From: an uncultured Oleispira sp.
Lineage (GTDB): Bacteria > Pseudomonadota > Gammaproteobacteria > Pseudomonadales > Oceanobacteraceae
Length of the DNA stretch: 64,000 bases
Reading direction: 5' to 3'
Assembly (NCBI GenBank): GCA_913061415.1
Contig: CAJXUD010000015.1
Location: 1-64,000 of the forward strand
Position 1 is the first letter of the stretch. The number at the start of each line of letters is the position of its first letter. Below, piece after piece: positions 36,357 to 47,055 of this stretch. The translations under genes and the position numbers were made by a program. The notes below the pieces were generated by a model. It worked only from the letters and a program-made list of their open reading frames with translations. It was not told where the DNA came from and did no database searches.

Positions 36357-39300
36357 TTAGTAGTTCAGATTAGGAGACAACCAGCGTTCCATCACATGAA
36401 CTTCTTCACCCTTACGAGCAGAGATATCTTCAACCTGATCTTTATCGATCTTACCCAAGCCAAAATACTTAGATTCTGGATGAGAGAAATACCAACCACT
36501 AACCGCCGCAGAAGGAAACATTGCGAAGTTTTCAGTCAGTGTTAAGCCTGCATTTTCTTCCGGGTTCAATAAGCGGAACAATGCAGCTTTCTCGGTATGG
36601 TCCGGGCAAGCAGGGTAGCCAGGCGCAGGGCGAATACCTTGGTATTTTTCTTTAATCAGCTCTTCGTTGGTTAAGCCAGAATCGCTAACGTAACCCCAAG
36701 TCTCATTACGTACAATGGCGTGCATGCATTCAGCAAAGGCTTCTGCTAAACGGTCGGCTAACGCCTTCATTAGAATGTTGTTGTAGTCATCGTTATCTTT
36801 CTTGTAAATCTCAGCTAAGTTCTCAGCTTCGATGCCAGACGTCACGGCGAACGCACCCATGTAATCGTCTTTACCTTCTGAGCCGTCTTTGCCATCAGAG
36901 AGGTCGCCAACTTTAGGCGCGATGAAATCGGCAAGAGAGTAGTTTGGCTGACCCGCAGGCTTGTTCGTTTGCTGACGCAACTGATGCAAAGTCTCAAGCA
37001 CTTCAGTACGGCTTTCATCGGCATAGATTTCAATATCGTCTGTGCCTTTACGGTTTGCAGGCCAAAGACCAACCACGCCGCGAGCATTGAACAGTTTCTC
37101 ATCAACAATGCGCTTAAGCATTTCTTGTGCATCTTTATACAAAGCGGTTGCGGCCTCACCAACCACTTCATCTTCAAGAATGCGTGGGAACTTACCGGCT
37201 AACTCCCAAGAGATAAAGAAAGGCGTCCAATCGATGTACTTAATCAGCGACTCTAATGGGAATTCGTCATACACAGTAATCCCAAGCTTGTTTGGCTTAG
37301 GCGGCGTATAGTCACCAAAACTGATCTGTGGCGCGCGTTTGCAAGCATCGGCATAAGGAAGCAGAGGCTTACTCTTACGGTTGGCGTTACGAGCACGCAC
37401 TTTTTCGTATTCCGCTAAGGTATCTAGGCGGAAGGTTTCTTTCAACTCAGGGTTTACCAGTTTTTGAGCAACACCTACTGCGCGTGAAGCATCGGCAACA
37501 TACGCCACGACATCGTTGCTGTACTGCTGGTCAATCTTAACCGCTGTGTGCGCCTTAGACGTGGTCGCGCCACCAATCAATAGCGGAAGATGGAAATCCA
37601 AGCGCTGCATTTCTTTAGCAACGTGAACCATTTCGTCCAGTGATGGCGTAATCAGCCCAGACAGACCAATCACATCACAATTTTCTTCTTTTGCGGTTTT
37701 CAGAATCTTATCGGCAGAAACCATGACGCCAAGATCGACAACCTCGAAGTTATTACACTGAAGTACCACGCCTACAATGTTCTTACCAATATCGTGAACA
37801 TCGCCCTTAACCGTCGCCATTAAGATTTTGCCCTGAGTTTCGGACTTACCGTCTTTCTCAGCTTCAATAAATGGCAATAAATAGGCAACCGCTTGCTTCA
37901 TTACGCGCGCACTTTTTACCACTTGAGGAAGGAACATTTTACCTTCACCAAATAAATCACCGACCACGTTCATGCCGTCCATTAACGGACCTTCAATCAC
38001 TTCGATAGGGCGAGCAAACAAATGACGTGCTTCTTCGGTATCTTCTTCAACAAAGGCATTAATACCTTTTACCAAAGCATGGCTTAAACGTTCTGCAACT
38101 GGCAGGTTACGCCACTCTTGCGTTTCCGCTTCTTTTACGCTGCCATCGCCGCGGTAATCATCAGCGATTTCCAATAAGCGGTCAGTGCCGTCTTCGCGAC
38201 GGTTTAAAATCACGTCTTCAACGCGTTCTTTTAGCTCAGCTGGAAGATCATCATAAACCGCTAGCTGACCGGCGTTCACAATCCCCATGGACAAGCCATT
38301 TTTGATCGCGTGATATAAGAATACCGAGTGAATCGCTTCGCGCACTGGGTCATTACCACGGAACGAGAAGGATACGTTACTCACGCCACCCGAAATAAGG
38401 GCGTGCGGTAGATTAGTGGTAATAAACTTACACGCTTGAATGAAGTCAACCGCGTAGTTGTTGTGTTCTTCAATACCTGTTGCTACTGCGAAGATATTAG
38501 GATCGAAAATAATGTCTTGGGGCAAGAAGCCGACTTCGTCGACAAGAATGCGATAAGACTCCGCACAAATTTCGTTTTTACGCGCTTCGGTATCAGCTTG
38601 GCCTTGCTCATCAAATGCCATTACCACAACCGCAGCGCCATAGCGCATACAGCTTTTAGCGCGAGCAACAAACTCTTCTTTACCTTCTTTCAGGCTGATC
38701 GAGTTAACAATCGCTTTACCCTGAATGCACTTTAGGCCCGCTTCGATGATTTCCCATTTAGAGGAATCAACCATGATCGGCACACGAGAGATATCAGGCT
38801 CGCAGGCAATTAGGTTCAAATAGCGAACCATCGCTTCCTGAGATTCCAACATGCCTTCATCCATGTTGATATCAATTACCTGAGCGCCGTTCTCAACCTG
38901 TTCGCGAGCAACGTCTAAGGCTTCTTCGAACTGGTCGTTCTTAATTAAGCGTTTAAATTTCGCAGAACCGGTCACGTTAGTACGTTCACCCACGTTCACA
39001 AACAACGAATCGCTGTTAATGGTGAAAGGCTCTAAACCAGACAGGCGACACGCCACTTCGATTTCAGGAATAACACGAGGTGCATGCTTATGCACTTGCT
39101 CAGCAATTGCTGCAATGTGCTCTGGAGTCGTACCGCAGCAACCACCAATAATGTTCAAAAAGCCACTTTGAGCAAATTCGCCGACGATCGCAGCTGTCTG
39201 CTCTGGGGTTTCATCGTATTCACCAAATTCGTTTGGCAAGCCAGCATTCGGGTGAGCAGAAACGTAGCAATTGGCTTTGGCGGCTAATTCTTCAATGTGA

Positions 39301-40070
39301 GGGCGCAGTTCGTCAGCCCCCAAGGCACAGTTAAAACCAACGGATAATGGCTTAGCGTGAATCACAGAGTTTAAGAAAGCTTCAGCAGTTTGACCCGAAA
39401 GAGTACGGCCGCTGGCATCGGTAATGGTGCCCGAAATCATAATCGGCAACTCATAACCTAATTCTTCGAAGACACCTTGCACGGCATAAATCGCCGCTTT
39501 TGCGTTTAGGGTATCAAATACAGTTTCGATCAAGATGATGTCTGACCCACCCTTGATCAAACCGTGTGTCGCTTCGGTATATTCAGCAACTAAGGCATCA
39601 AAGGTGATATTACGGAAACTTGGATCGTTTACATCAGGAGAAATAGACGCTGTTTTACTAGTAGGGCCTAACACACCTGCAACAAAACGAGTGACGCCAG
39701 TTTCAGCGGCGACTTCATCACACACATCACGAGCAATCTGCGCGGCCATTTCGTTCAACTCTGGAACTAAGTGTTCCAAGTCATAATCCGCTTGCGAGAC
39801 GCGGGTTGAGTTAAACGTATTGGTTTCAATGATGTCTGCGCCAGCATTAAGGTAGGCTTTGTGGATACCTTTAATGATGTCTGGCTGGGTCAATACGAGT
39901 AGGTCGTTATTGCCTTTAATTTCTTGCTCTAAATCGGCAAAACGATCGCCACGATAATCCGCTTCTTCTAGCTGGTGCGCCTGAATTAAGGTTCCCATAC
40001 CACCGTCTAAGATAAGGGTGCGGGATTTCAGGGTGCTATGAAGTACTTCTAAACGCTTTTGACGATCCAT
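36357..40070 (-). CDS. metH: Cobalamin-dependent methionine synthase
   Basis: MetH transfers the methyl group of 5-methyl-THF to homocysteine via B12. The four modules are in order: homocysteine domain with zinc cysteines ([15 protein letters not shown]), folate domain ([18 protein letters not shown]), cap plus cobalamin domain with DVHDIGKNI near 770 supplying the His ligand to cobalt, and a C-terminal AdoMet reactivation domain (near 1190, [13 protein letters not shown]). From ATG 40070 it is 1237 residues, close to the E. coli 1227. An in-frame TTG at 40100 is possible. No cobalamin riboswitch was found upstream. Confidence 0.97.
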   Translation of the reverse strand: MDRQKRLEVLHSTLKSRTLILDGGMGTLIQAHQLEEADYRGDRFADLEQEIKGNNDLLVLTQPDIIKGIHKAYLNAGADIIETNTFNSTRVSQADYDLEHLVPELNEMAAQIARDVCDEVAAETGVTRFVAGVLGPTSKTASISPDVNDPSFRNITFDALVAEYTEATHGLIKGGSDIILIETVFDTLNAKAAIYAVQGVFEELGYELPIMISGTITDASGRTLSGQTAEAFLNSVIHAKPLSVGFNCALGADELRPHIEELAAKANCYVSAHPNAGLPNEFGEYDETPEQTAAIVGEFAQSGFLNIIGGCCGTTPEHIAAIAEQVHKHAPRVIPEIEVACRLSGLEPFTINSDSLFVNVGERTNVTGSAKFKRLIKNDQFEEALDVAREQVENGAQVIDINMDEGMLESQEAMVRYLNLIACEPDISRVPIMVDSSKWEIIEAGLKCIQGKAIVNSISLKEGKEEFVARAKSCMRYGAAVVVMAFDEQGQADTEARKNEICAESYRILVDEVGFLPQDIIFDPNIFAVATGIEEHNNYAVDFIQACKFITTNLPHALISGGVSNVSFSFRGNDPVREAIHSVFLYHAIKNGLSMGIVNAGQLAVYDDLPAELKERVEDVILNRREDGTDRLLEIADDYRGDGSVKEAETQEWRNLPVAERLSHALVKGINAFVEEDTEEARHLFARPIEVIEGPLMDGMNVVGDLFGEGKMFLPQVVKSARVMKQAVAYLLPFIEAEKDGKSETQGKILMATVKGDVHDIGKNIVGVVLQCNNFEVVDLGVMVSADKILKTAKEENCDVIGLSGLITPSLDEMVHVAKEMQRLDFHLPLLIGGATTSKAHTAVKIDQQYSNDVVAYVADASRAVGVAQKLVNPELKETFRLDTLAEYEKVRARNANRKSKPLLPYADACKRAPQISFGDYTPPKPNKLGITVYDEFPLESLIKYIDWTPFFISWELAGKFPRILEDEVVGEAATALYKDAQEMLKRIVDEKLFNARGVVGLWPANRKGTDDIEIYADESRTEVLETLHQLRQQTNKPAGQPNYSLADFIAPKVGDLSDGKDGSEGKDDYMGAFAVTSGIEAENLAEIYKKDNDDYNNILMKALADRLAEAFAECMHAIVRNETWGYVSDSGLTNEELIKEKYQGIRPAPGYPACPDHTEKAALFRLLNPEENAGLTLTENFAMFPSAAVSGWYFSHPESKYFGLGKIDKDQVEDISARKGEEVHVMERWLSPNLNY

Positions 40071-40329
40071 TTGATTCTCTACCACTGATATTTCAAACAA
40101 AAGGTTGCTATGTTCTAACGCTGTTTATGACTAAAGCAGACTAGCAACATGATAATTATTGGGCGCAGATTCTACCAGAAGCCTATACGTTTGTCTTATT
40201 TCTCGTGTGGTAAGCCTTCTGTTTAATAAAACCTGAGCATTTTTGTCAACTATTGCGTTTGAAATACCGTGCGTTGTAAAATAAAAAGGATACAATGCGC
40301 AAATAAAGCTTTTTAAGGTAACCCGAAAA

Positions 40330-40920
40330 ATGACGCAGTACATAGAGATCACTCCCTCTGCAGAAGAATACTTAGCTGAACTATTAGAGAAGCAGAATGT
40401 TGAAGGTATGGCCGTCCGTATCTTTATTACTCAGCCAGGTACTAAATACGCCGAAACTTGTTTAGCGTATTGTCGTCCAGAAGAAATCAACCCAAATGAC
40501 TTATTACAATCGATGGAAAAGTTATTGGTATACGTTGATGCACTAAGCACGCCTTATTTAGAAGAAGCGATTATCGACTTTGCTAAAGACCGTATGGGTG
40601 GCCAGCTGACGATTAAAGCGCCAAACGCTAAAATGCCAAAAGTAAATGCCGATAGTCCATTGGATCAGCGTATTAACTACTTGTTATATACCGAGATCAA
40701 TCCGGGTTTGGCTTCTCATGGTGGTGAAGTGAGCTTGGTCGAGATTACTGAAGATTTGGTTGCGATCTTGAAGTTTGGTGGTGGTTGTCAGGGTTGTAGT
40801 GCTGTTGAAATGACATTGAAAGATGGTGTTGAAGCAAGCTTGTTAGCTAAGATCCCAGAGCTTTCAGGTGTTCGTGACGAAACGGACCACACAGTGACTG
40901 AAAACGCTTATTTTAAATAA
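40330..40920 (+). CDS. nfuA: Fe/S biogenesis protein NfuA
   Basis: This 196-residue iron-sulfur cluster carrier delivers [4Fe-4S] to apo-targets under stress. An N-terminal degenerate A-type carrier domain (residues 1-95) is fused to a Nfu domain with the cluster-binding C153-x-x-C156 in [15 protein letters not shown]. It is divergent from metH across about 260 bp. As IspG/LipA-type maturation factor in E. coli it works with Isc/Suf. Confidence 0.96.
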   Translation: MTQYIEITPSAEEYLAELLEKQNVEGMAVRIFITQPGTKYAETCLAYCRPEEINPNDLLQSMEKLLVYVDALSTPYLEEAIIDFAKDRMGGQLTIKAPNAKMPKVNADSPLDQRINYLLYTEINPGLASHGGEVSLVEITEDLVAILKFGGGCQGCSAVEMTLKDGVEASLLAKIPELSGVRDETDHTVTENAYFK

Positions 40921-40974
40921 CATTGCTTAAAAGCGTTATTTAAATGACCTGTCTTTAATTAGATACGTTATAAG

Positions 40975-41015
40975 CAAAAAAAACCGAATCTACTCATCAT
41001 AGATTCGGTTTTTTT
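40975..41015. terminator. Bidirectional terminator nfuA/aroF
   Basis: A-tract, stem CCGAATCTA/TAGATTCGG with a 7-nt loop, then a T-tract, between two convergent genes. Confidence 0.93.
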
Positions 41016-41033
41016 ATGTCTGCTAAGCGGCGA

Positions 41034-42101
41034 TTAGCGCTTAGGCAAAATGTCTTTCAGTTTGTTGTGCATGCTACGAATAGACTCTTCCGTCATATCC
41101 CAGCTAATGCAAGCATCCGTAACCGATTGGCCGTATTTCATATCGGCCAAGTTTTCACAGATATCCTGACGACCAAATTCAATATTTGATTCAATCATCA
41201 AACCGATAATGGATTTGTTGCCTTCCAAAATCTGGTTAGTCACGTTTTCCATAACTAAAGGCTGAATAGCGGCATCTTTGCTTGAGTTCTCGTGAGAGCA
41301 ATCAACCATGATGTTTTGTGCTAGACCGGCTTTTTCCAGTGCTTGTTCGCATTGAGCAATATTTACAGAATCATAGTTTGGCTTACCACCGCCGCCACGC
41401 AATACAATGTGGCCGTATTGGTTGCCCGCCGTTTCAACAATCGATACTTCACCAGACTGGTTGATACCTAAGAAACGGTGAGGGTTAGCAACAGACTTAA
41501 GGGCGTTTGTTGCAACGGTTAAATTGCCGTCAGTACCGTTTTTGAAACCTACTGCAGAAGACAGGCCAGAAGCCATTTCGCGGTGAGTTTGAGATTCAGT
41601 CGTACGCGCACCAATAGCAGACCAAGAAATTAGATCTTGCATGTATTGAGGAGAAATAGGATCCAGCGCTTCAGTCGAAAGAGGCAGGCCAGATGCCGCT
41701 AAATCAATCAATAGCTGGCGAGAAATTTTCAAGCCATCTTCAATCTTGAAGGTATCGTTCAAGTAAGGGTCGTTGATTAAGCCTTTCCAGCCAACGGTAG
41801 TACGTGGCTTTTCAAAATACACACGCATGACAATGCAAAGTGTATCTTTTACTTCTTCGGCTAAGCCTTTTAAGCGTTCGGCGTAATCTTTAGCGGCTTC
41901 AACATCATGGATAGAGCAAGGACCGACCACTAAAAATATACGGTGATCTTTACGGTCTAAAATATCGCGAATTTCTTGGCGACCATTTTGAATGCTGGTT
42001 ACTACTTCAGTGCTCAAAGGTAGCTGAGCTTTTAACTGATCAGGAGTAATTAGTGCTTCTATAGAGCTAATGTTGAGGTCTTCAACACGATTATCAGTCA
42101 T
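41034..42101 (-). CDS. aroF: 3-deoxy-7-phosphoheptulonate synthase (AroF-type)
   Basis: This enzyme condenses phosphoenolpyruvate and erythrose-4-phosphate, the first committed step of aromatic amino-acid and folate synthesis. Class I-alpha signatures are VVGPCSIHD near 62, MRVYFEKPRTTVGWKGLINDP, and ARTTESQTHREMASGLS, and the LSTEALDPISPQYM segment is closest to the tyrosine-sensitive AroF isozyme. It is 355 residues long. Its product feeds the chorismate used by PabB encoded at 47056. The isozyme and allosteric inhibitor are inferences. Confidence 0.93.
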   Translation of the reverse strand: MTDNRVEDLNISSIEALITPDQLKAQLPLSTEVVTSIQNGRQEIRDILDRKDHRIFLVVGPCSIHDVEAAKDYAERLKGLAEEVKDTLCIVMRVYFEKPRTTVGWKGLINDPYLNDTFKIEDGLKISRQLLIDLAASGLPLSTEALDPISPQYMQDLISWSAIGARTTESQTHREMASGLSSAVGFKNGTDGNLTVATNALKSVANPHRFLGINQSGEVSIVETAGNQYGHIVLRGGGGKPNYDSVNIAQCEQALEKAGLAQNIMVDCSHENSSKDAAIQPLVMENVTNQILEGNKSIIGLMIESNIEFGRQDICENLADMKYGQSVTDACISWDMTEESIRSMHNKLKDILPKR

Positions 42102-42360
42102 TTAACGTCCTATTATATGTATCTGTGATTTTTCGATGTTAATTAATGTTATCAGTCGATTATGACAAATCATTGAAGGGATGGACACGGTTTTATGACG
42201 ATAAACGCGGCTTAATCGTATGAAATGAGGGATTTTGCGGGATTTTGTTAATCTTTATGACATCACCCCGGATAAAATCGATTAGGGGTCTATTATTAGC
42301 GAGTCCATGGCTAGCTTAATCATCCGTCAAAGAGATAGATTGAGCTAGCGAATAGGGTGT
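42102..42360. other. aroF upstream region with hairpin
   Basis: 259 bp without a gene. A 12-bp inverted repeat, GCTAGCTTAATC (42310-42321) and GATTGAGCTAGC (42338-42349), with one G-T pair and a 16-nt loop, sits just past the HTH gene stop. It lacks a T-tract, so it is a weak terminator at best. Confidence 0.5.
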
Positions 42361-42570
42361 TTAAAGTTTTGATTGAATATTTTTGAATTTTTCAATGTCA
42401 GAAGAAAGGAATTGCCACTCATTATTCAACTGCTTGCCATTCAATAGGCCTTCACGGGCATAACGTTTAACGGTAACGGGCTTTAAATCAAGGGTCGCTG
42501 CCACAGCATCAACATTTAGCCACTCATCGTTATTGTCAGTACTTGCTTGATTACTCATATCATTACCCAT
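42361..42570 (-). CDS. Small excisionase/MerR-like helix-turn-helix protein
   Basis: This 69-residue protein is mostly one winged helix-turn-helix of the HTH_17 (excisionase) type: WLNVDAVAATLDLKPVTVKRYAREGLLNGKQLNNEWQFLSSDIEKF. The start is ATG 42570 with AGGAG eight bases upstream. A longer in-frame reading to 42780 is rejected because its N-terminal 70 residues look non-coding. It is probably a DNA-binding regulator. No phage or integrase gene is nearby, and its target is unknown. Confidence 0.75.
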   Translation of the reverse strand: MGNDMSNQASTDNNDEWLNVDAVAATLDLKPVTVKRYAREGLLNGKQLNNEWQFLSSDIEKFKNIQSKL

Positions 42571-42832
42571 ACTAGGACTCCTAAAATTTATAGTATTAAG
42601 AATAGGCAGGTTTTCTAGAGCTGCCAGAAAAAATAACAAACCGTTACTAAAACTTCTCAAGAGCTGGCAAATACGACACCTATGTAGGATTTTGTAATTA
42701 GACAGAACAGATGTTAAATCCACTGCTACTCTAAATTGAGTGATCGGGTGAATTGAGTAATGGGATATTAAACAGCCCAATATGAATGTGACAGATACGA
42801 ATTTGTTGCCTTAATGAGCAGTAGGCTACCGT

Positions 42833-43360
42833 ATGATAAAGAAGATAGTATTTGCGACAGATCTTGGGGTACTTGGCCCTTACGTTTTATGCCATGCCTT
42901 AGAGTTGTCGAAGCAGTTTGATGCAAAGGTTGATATTGTCCACGTTATTGAACCCATGGGGGTCTTTGCAGAGTCAATTTTAGACATCTTTTTACCACAA
43001 AAAGATCTTGAGCATTTACGAAAGGAGGGTGTGTATGACGTTATGACCACCATTAAAGAGCGCATAACCGATACAATGTCGGCAGAATTCTCGGGCGAAG
43101 ATGATGAATCGTTTTTAGGTGAAATCAGTGTTGTTCGCGGACAAGCCGCTGAGGCTATTTTAGAGTATGTCGATACACACAATATTGATTTAGTCGTGAT
43201 GGGAACGCATGGCGAACATGGTGAGGTGCAAGGTGGGCTAGGCTCGGTTGCTTCAAGAGTATTACAAAGAAGTTCGGTGCCAGTATTGATGGTTCCGTTA
43301 GCGCGAGTCAATAGCCAGCTTGGGATTGCCAGCCAAGACTCGCTGCGAAGAATGCTTTAA
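42833..43360 (+). CDS. Universal stress protein family protein
   Basis: This 175-residue UspA-domain protein begins with KKIVFATDLGVLGPYVLCHALEL and ends with the ATP-binding pattern GTHGEHGEVQGGLGSVASRVLQRSSVPVLMVP, which keeps the G-2X-G-9X-G/S layout. It has a mid-domain insertion of acidic residues (SGEDDESFLGE). The single-domain protein is cytoplasmic. Its end overlaps the convergent exporter gene by 4 bp. Confidence 0.9.
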   Translation: MIKKIVFATDLGVLGPYVLCHALELSKQFDAKVDIVHVIEPMGVFAESILDIFLPQKDLEHLRKEGVYDVMTTIKERITDTMSAEFSGEDDESFLGEISVVRGQAAEAILEYVDTHNIDLVVMGTHGEHGEVQGGLGSVASRVLQRSSVPVLMVPLARVNSQLGIASQDSLRRML

Positions 43361-44133
43361 CTAAAAAAAGCGTACTTCGCACCTAAGAATAATAAGATGC
43401 TCGCCAATAAGGTTCTTAGCATGCCTTCAGGCAGATGGTGTGAAACCTTGCTGCCTAACTGAATAGCAGGAATAGAGCCAACCAATAACGCGAGTAATAA
43501 TCCAAAATCAACATTACCCAAGGCCATGTGCACCAAACCTGCACAGGCGGTTAATGGCACGGCGTGCGCAATATCGGTACCTACCACATGAGAAGATCGA
43601 AGCGCCGGATAGAGCAGCATTAATACCGCTGTTCCAATCGCCCCTGCGCCAACAGATGTCAGCGTTACCAAAATACCTAATACAATCCCCATAATGAGCG
43701 TTAATGAATCGCGGGTATGTGTATTGTTAGCGCTTTTCGATTTTTGCGTGAGGCGCTGCAACTGAGTTCTGAAAATCACCACAAACGCAGTAACAAGCAG
43801 CATTACACCTAGGCTATTCTTAATAATCGCTTCATAGCTGGCAGAATCTTCAAATACATGCTGCAGCGAGTAGCCAGTAATTAATGCCGCAGGAATACTG
43901 CCGAGGGCCAGTAATTTAACCAGCTTCCACTCAACGTGTTTTTGCTTATGATGACTATATACACCACTGGCTTTGGTTAGTGATGCGTACATCAAATCGG
44001 TGCCCACAGCAATATTGGGCGGAAAACCGAACAATAGAAGGAGTGGGGTCATTAGAGCGCCGCCGCCAATGCCGGTAATACCGACAATAAAGCCTACAGA
44101 AGCACCCGCTAATATATATAACAAAATATCCAT
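43357..44133 (-). CDS. TauE/SafE-family sulfite exporter
   Basis: This 258-residue inner-membrane protein has about eight hydrophobic segments. The first carries the family signature GASVGFIVGITGIGGGALMTPLLLL, and a second repeat starts at GIVLGILVTLTSVGAGAIGTAVL. Family members export sulfite, sulfoacetate or other organic anions. Location beside cysB, in a region with cysH, makes a sulfur-related substrate plausible, but this is inference. Confidence 0.88.
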   Translation of the reverse strand: MDILLYILAGASVGFIVGITGIGGGALMTPLLLLFGFPPNIAVGTDLMYASLTKASGVYSHHKQKHVEWKLVKLLALGSIPAALITGYSLQHVFEDSASYEAIIKNSLGVMLLVTAFVVIFRTQLQRLTQKSKSANNTHTRDSLTLIMGIVLGILVTLTSVGAGAIGTAVLMLLYPALRSSHVVGTDIAHAVPLTACAGLVHMALGNVDFGLLLALLVGSIPAIQLGSKVSHHLPEGMLRTLLASILLFLGAKYAFFS

Positions 44134-44245
44134 GAATATGGTCTAAAGTACTATTATGAGTCTAATAAAAGAGAAGGCTGGTAAATTATACGTTTCCAGC
44201 TATTCTTGAAAGGAATATTTACTTATATTTTTATAACTTTTTTGA

Positions 44246-45241
<996 letters not shown>

Positions 45242-45249
45242 CATTCTTA

Positions 45250-45275
45250 AATGTGGGTCGCCCTTTAGGGCGACA
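45250..45275. repeat. REP-like palindromic element, single copy
   Basis: A 26-bp unit containing GTCGCCCTTTAGGGCGAC, a near-perfect palindrome, lies between convergent cysB and cysH. It matches 23 of 26 bases of the arm of the element at 46982-47046, so the two belong to one family. Confidence 0.78.
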
Positions 45276-45292
45276 AATACGGTGAGAAAAAA

Positions 45293-46027
45293 CTAGCCCT
45301 TGCCAATAATATTCCCAGCATGCAATCCACACTCTTTGTGATCACCACCTTCCCACCACCAGCGGCCTTCGCGCTCGTGTTGGTTCGGTAAAACAGGACG
45401 AGTACAAGGCTCGCAACCAATGCTGATATAACCTTGGTTGTGCAATTCATTAAACGGCACGTCAAAAATCTTGATGTATTCCCAAACCTGAGCCGATGTC
45501 CAGTTAGCGAGTGGGTTGTACTTATAAAGTACCTCGCCCGCGCCAGGGAAGTTATCTTCTTCACATAAAGCAATCTCGGTACGAGTGCCTGGGCTTTGGT
45601 CTTTGCGTTGGCCAGTGACCCAAGCGTCTAGTGTTGTTAGCTTGCGCTTAAGTGGCGCGATCTTGCGCACGCCGCAGCATTCTTTATGACCATCTTCATA
45701 AAAGCTAAACAAACCTTTCTCTTTACTGAAAGCTTCAAGAGCAGCCTGTTCTGGTGACATAAGCTCAATCTGGATGTTGTAGTGCTTACGAACTTTTTCG
45801 ATAAACTGATACGTTTCTGGATGTAAGCGACCGGTATCTAGGCAAAAAACCTGAACGTTTGGATCGATCTTGGTCGCCATATCAACCAATATCACATCTT
45901 CAGCACCACTAAAGCTAACGGCGATTTTACCGTGAGTTTCGATGGCATGCTTTATTAGGTCTTTCGGGCGCTTGTCGGCAAATTCTTGGTTGATCGTTGT
46001 TACATCAATCTTTGTTGGGTTGGACAT
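45293..46027 (-). CDS. cysH: Phosphoadenylyl/adenylyl-sulfate reductase
   Basis: CysH reduces activated sulfate to sulfite with thioredoxin. The cysteine pairs in KECCGVRK and GCEPCTRP, which ligate a [4Fe-4S] cluster, indicate the APS reductase type (EC 1.8.4.10), as in Pseudomonas, and the C-terminal KECGLH carries the catalytic Cys. I take ATG 46027 (MSNPTKID, 244 residues). A longer in-frame form to 46099 would add an N-terminal tail encoded by 12-bp repeats. The downstream sulfite step is the CysI at 32077. Confidence 0.94.
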   Translation of the reverse strand: MSNPTKIDVTTINQEFADKRPKDLIKHAIETHGKIAVSFSGAEDVILVDMATKIDPNVQVFCLDTGRLHPETYQFIEKVRKHYNIQIELMSPEQAALEAFSKEKGLFSFYEDGHKECCGVRKIAPLKRKLTTLDAWVTGQRKDQSPGTRTEIALCEEDNFPGAGEVLYKYNPLANWTSAQVWEYIKIFDVPFNELHNQGYISIGCEPCTRPVLPNQHEREGRWWWEGGDHKECGLHAGNIIGKG

Positions 46028-46035
46028 TGTATCTC

Positions 46036-46095
46036 TCTCTATCGAGTGCTCTATCGATTGCACTATCAAATTAACTATCAAATTAACTATCAAGT
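46036..46095. repeat. 12-bp tandem repeat upstream of cysH, five copies
   Basis: CTATC recurs exactly every 12 bp, at 46039, 46051, 46063, 46075 and 46087. The two copies farthest from cysH are nearly identical over the full 12 bp and the others are diverged. Read as codons on the minus strand the array encodes the NLIV-type tail of the longer cysH reading frame. Confidence 0.8.
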
Positions 46096-46358
46096 TCATT
46101 ATTACGATGGTGTCTTGCGGTAAGCTATTTTAAAAAGTGCTTTTGCTTAGACATATTTCAATTCGGTTATTTTACACAATTTCTACCATTGAGAGCAGCC
46201 TAGCATGATTGCATATATGCTTTAAAATAATTAAAGCTAATATTTATATAATTAAAAGACAGGATGGCTGAAGGACTGCTTATTGTTTTTAGTAGATTTA
46301 CTGTTAGAGTACGCAGATTAATTACAGTTAAAAACAACGTCAAAAATTGGAGAGTATT

Positions 46359-46976
46359 GTGGAAGTAGCTTGCTTAGATCTTGAAGGTGTATTAATTCCA
46401 GAAATCTGGATCGAATTTGCCAATAAAACAGGCATTGAAGAGTTAAAAGCGACAACTCGTGATATTCCAGATTACGACGTTTTAATGAAACAGCGTTTAC
46501 GCATCCTAGATGAAAACGGCTTTAAGCTACAAGACATCCAAGAAGTGATTGCAACGCTTAAGCCTTTAGATGGCGCAATCGAATTCGTTAACTGGTTGCG
46601 TGAGCGTTTTCAGGTAATTATTTTATCTGATACCTTTTATGAATTCTCACAGCCATTAATGCGCCAGCTAGGCTTTCCAACATTGTTCTGCCACCGTCTA
46701 GAAACCGACGAAGAAGGCCGTGTAGTGAACTACCACCTTCGCCAAGCAGATCCAAAGCGCCAATCAATCCGAGCGCTACAAACAATCTACTACCGCACAA
46801 TCGCAGCAGGGGATTCGTACAACGATACAACCATGCTAGCCGAAGCTGATGCAGGCATTTTGTTCAAAGCACCACAAAACGTGATCGAAGAATTTCCACA
46901 ATTCCCAGCGGTACACGAATACGAAGACCTGAAAAAAGAATTCTTAAAAGCATCAAACAGAGATTTGACGCTATAA
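46359..46976 (+). CDS. thrH: ThrH phosphoserine phosphatase/homoserine phosphotransferase
   Basis: This HAD-superfamily bifunctional enzyme from Pseudomonas converts phosphoserine to serine and can transfer phosphate to homoserine. The HAD motifs are LDLEGVL with the nucleophile Asp near residue 7, ILSDTFYEF (motif II), and AAGDSYNDTTML (motif IV). Nearly the whole protein matches the P. aeruginosa enzyme from memory, including DIPDYDVLMKQRLRILDE and FPQFPAVH. The start is GTG 46359 with GGAGAG at 46348-46353, giving 205 residues. Confidence 0.93.
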   Translation: MEVACLDLEGVLIPEIWIEFANKTGIEELKATTRDIPDYDVLMKQRLRILDENGFKLQDIQEVIATLKPLDGAIEFVNWLRERFQVIILSDTFYEFSQPLMRQLGFPTLFCHRLETDEEGRVVNYHLRQADPKRQSIRALQTIYYRTIAAGDSYNDTTMLAEADAGILFKAPQNVIEEFPQFPAVHEYEDLKKEFLKASNRDLTL

Positions 46977-46981
46977 GAACT

Positions 46982-47046
46982 TGTCGCCCTAAAGGACGAC
47001 CTACATTTTGCAGTTGGTTTAATGTAGGTCGTCCTTCAGGGCGACA
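46982..47046. repeat. REP-like inverted-repeat element
   Basis: Two 26-bp arms (46982-47007 and 47021-47046), complementary except for one base, surround a 13-nt loop. It sits between convergent thrH and pabB, and each arm is related to the 26-bp unit at 45250. It probably folds in RNA from either strand and may also act as a terminator. Confidence 0.85.
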
Positions 47047-47055
47047 TGAGTAACA

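Noticed and set aside
40071-40329. A cobalamin or SAM riboswitch upstream of metH
   Set aside because: The space between metH and nfuA was read for B12-box or SAM-type cores and none was recognised. It is only about 260 bp and is shared with the divergent nfuA promoter.
42571-42780. A 139-residue form of the HTH protein
   Set aside because: The first 70 residues lack a ribosome site and read like AT-rich non-coding DNA, whereas AGGAG eight bases before ATG 42570 gives a compact HTH.
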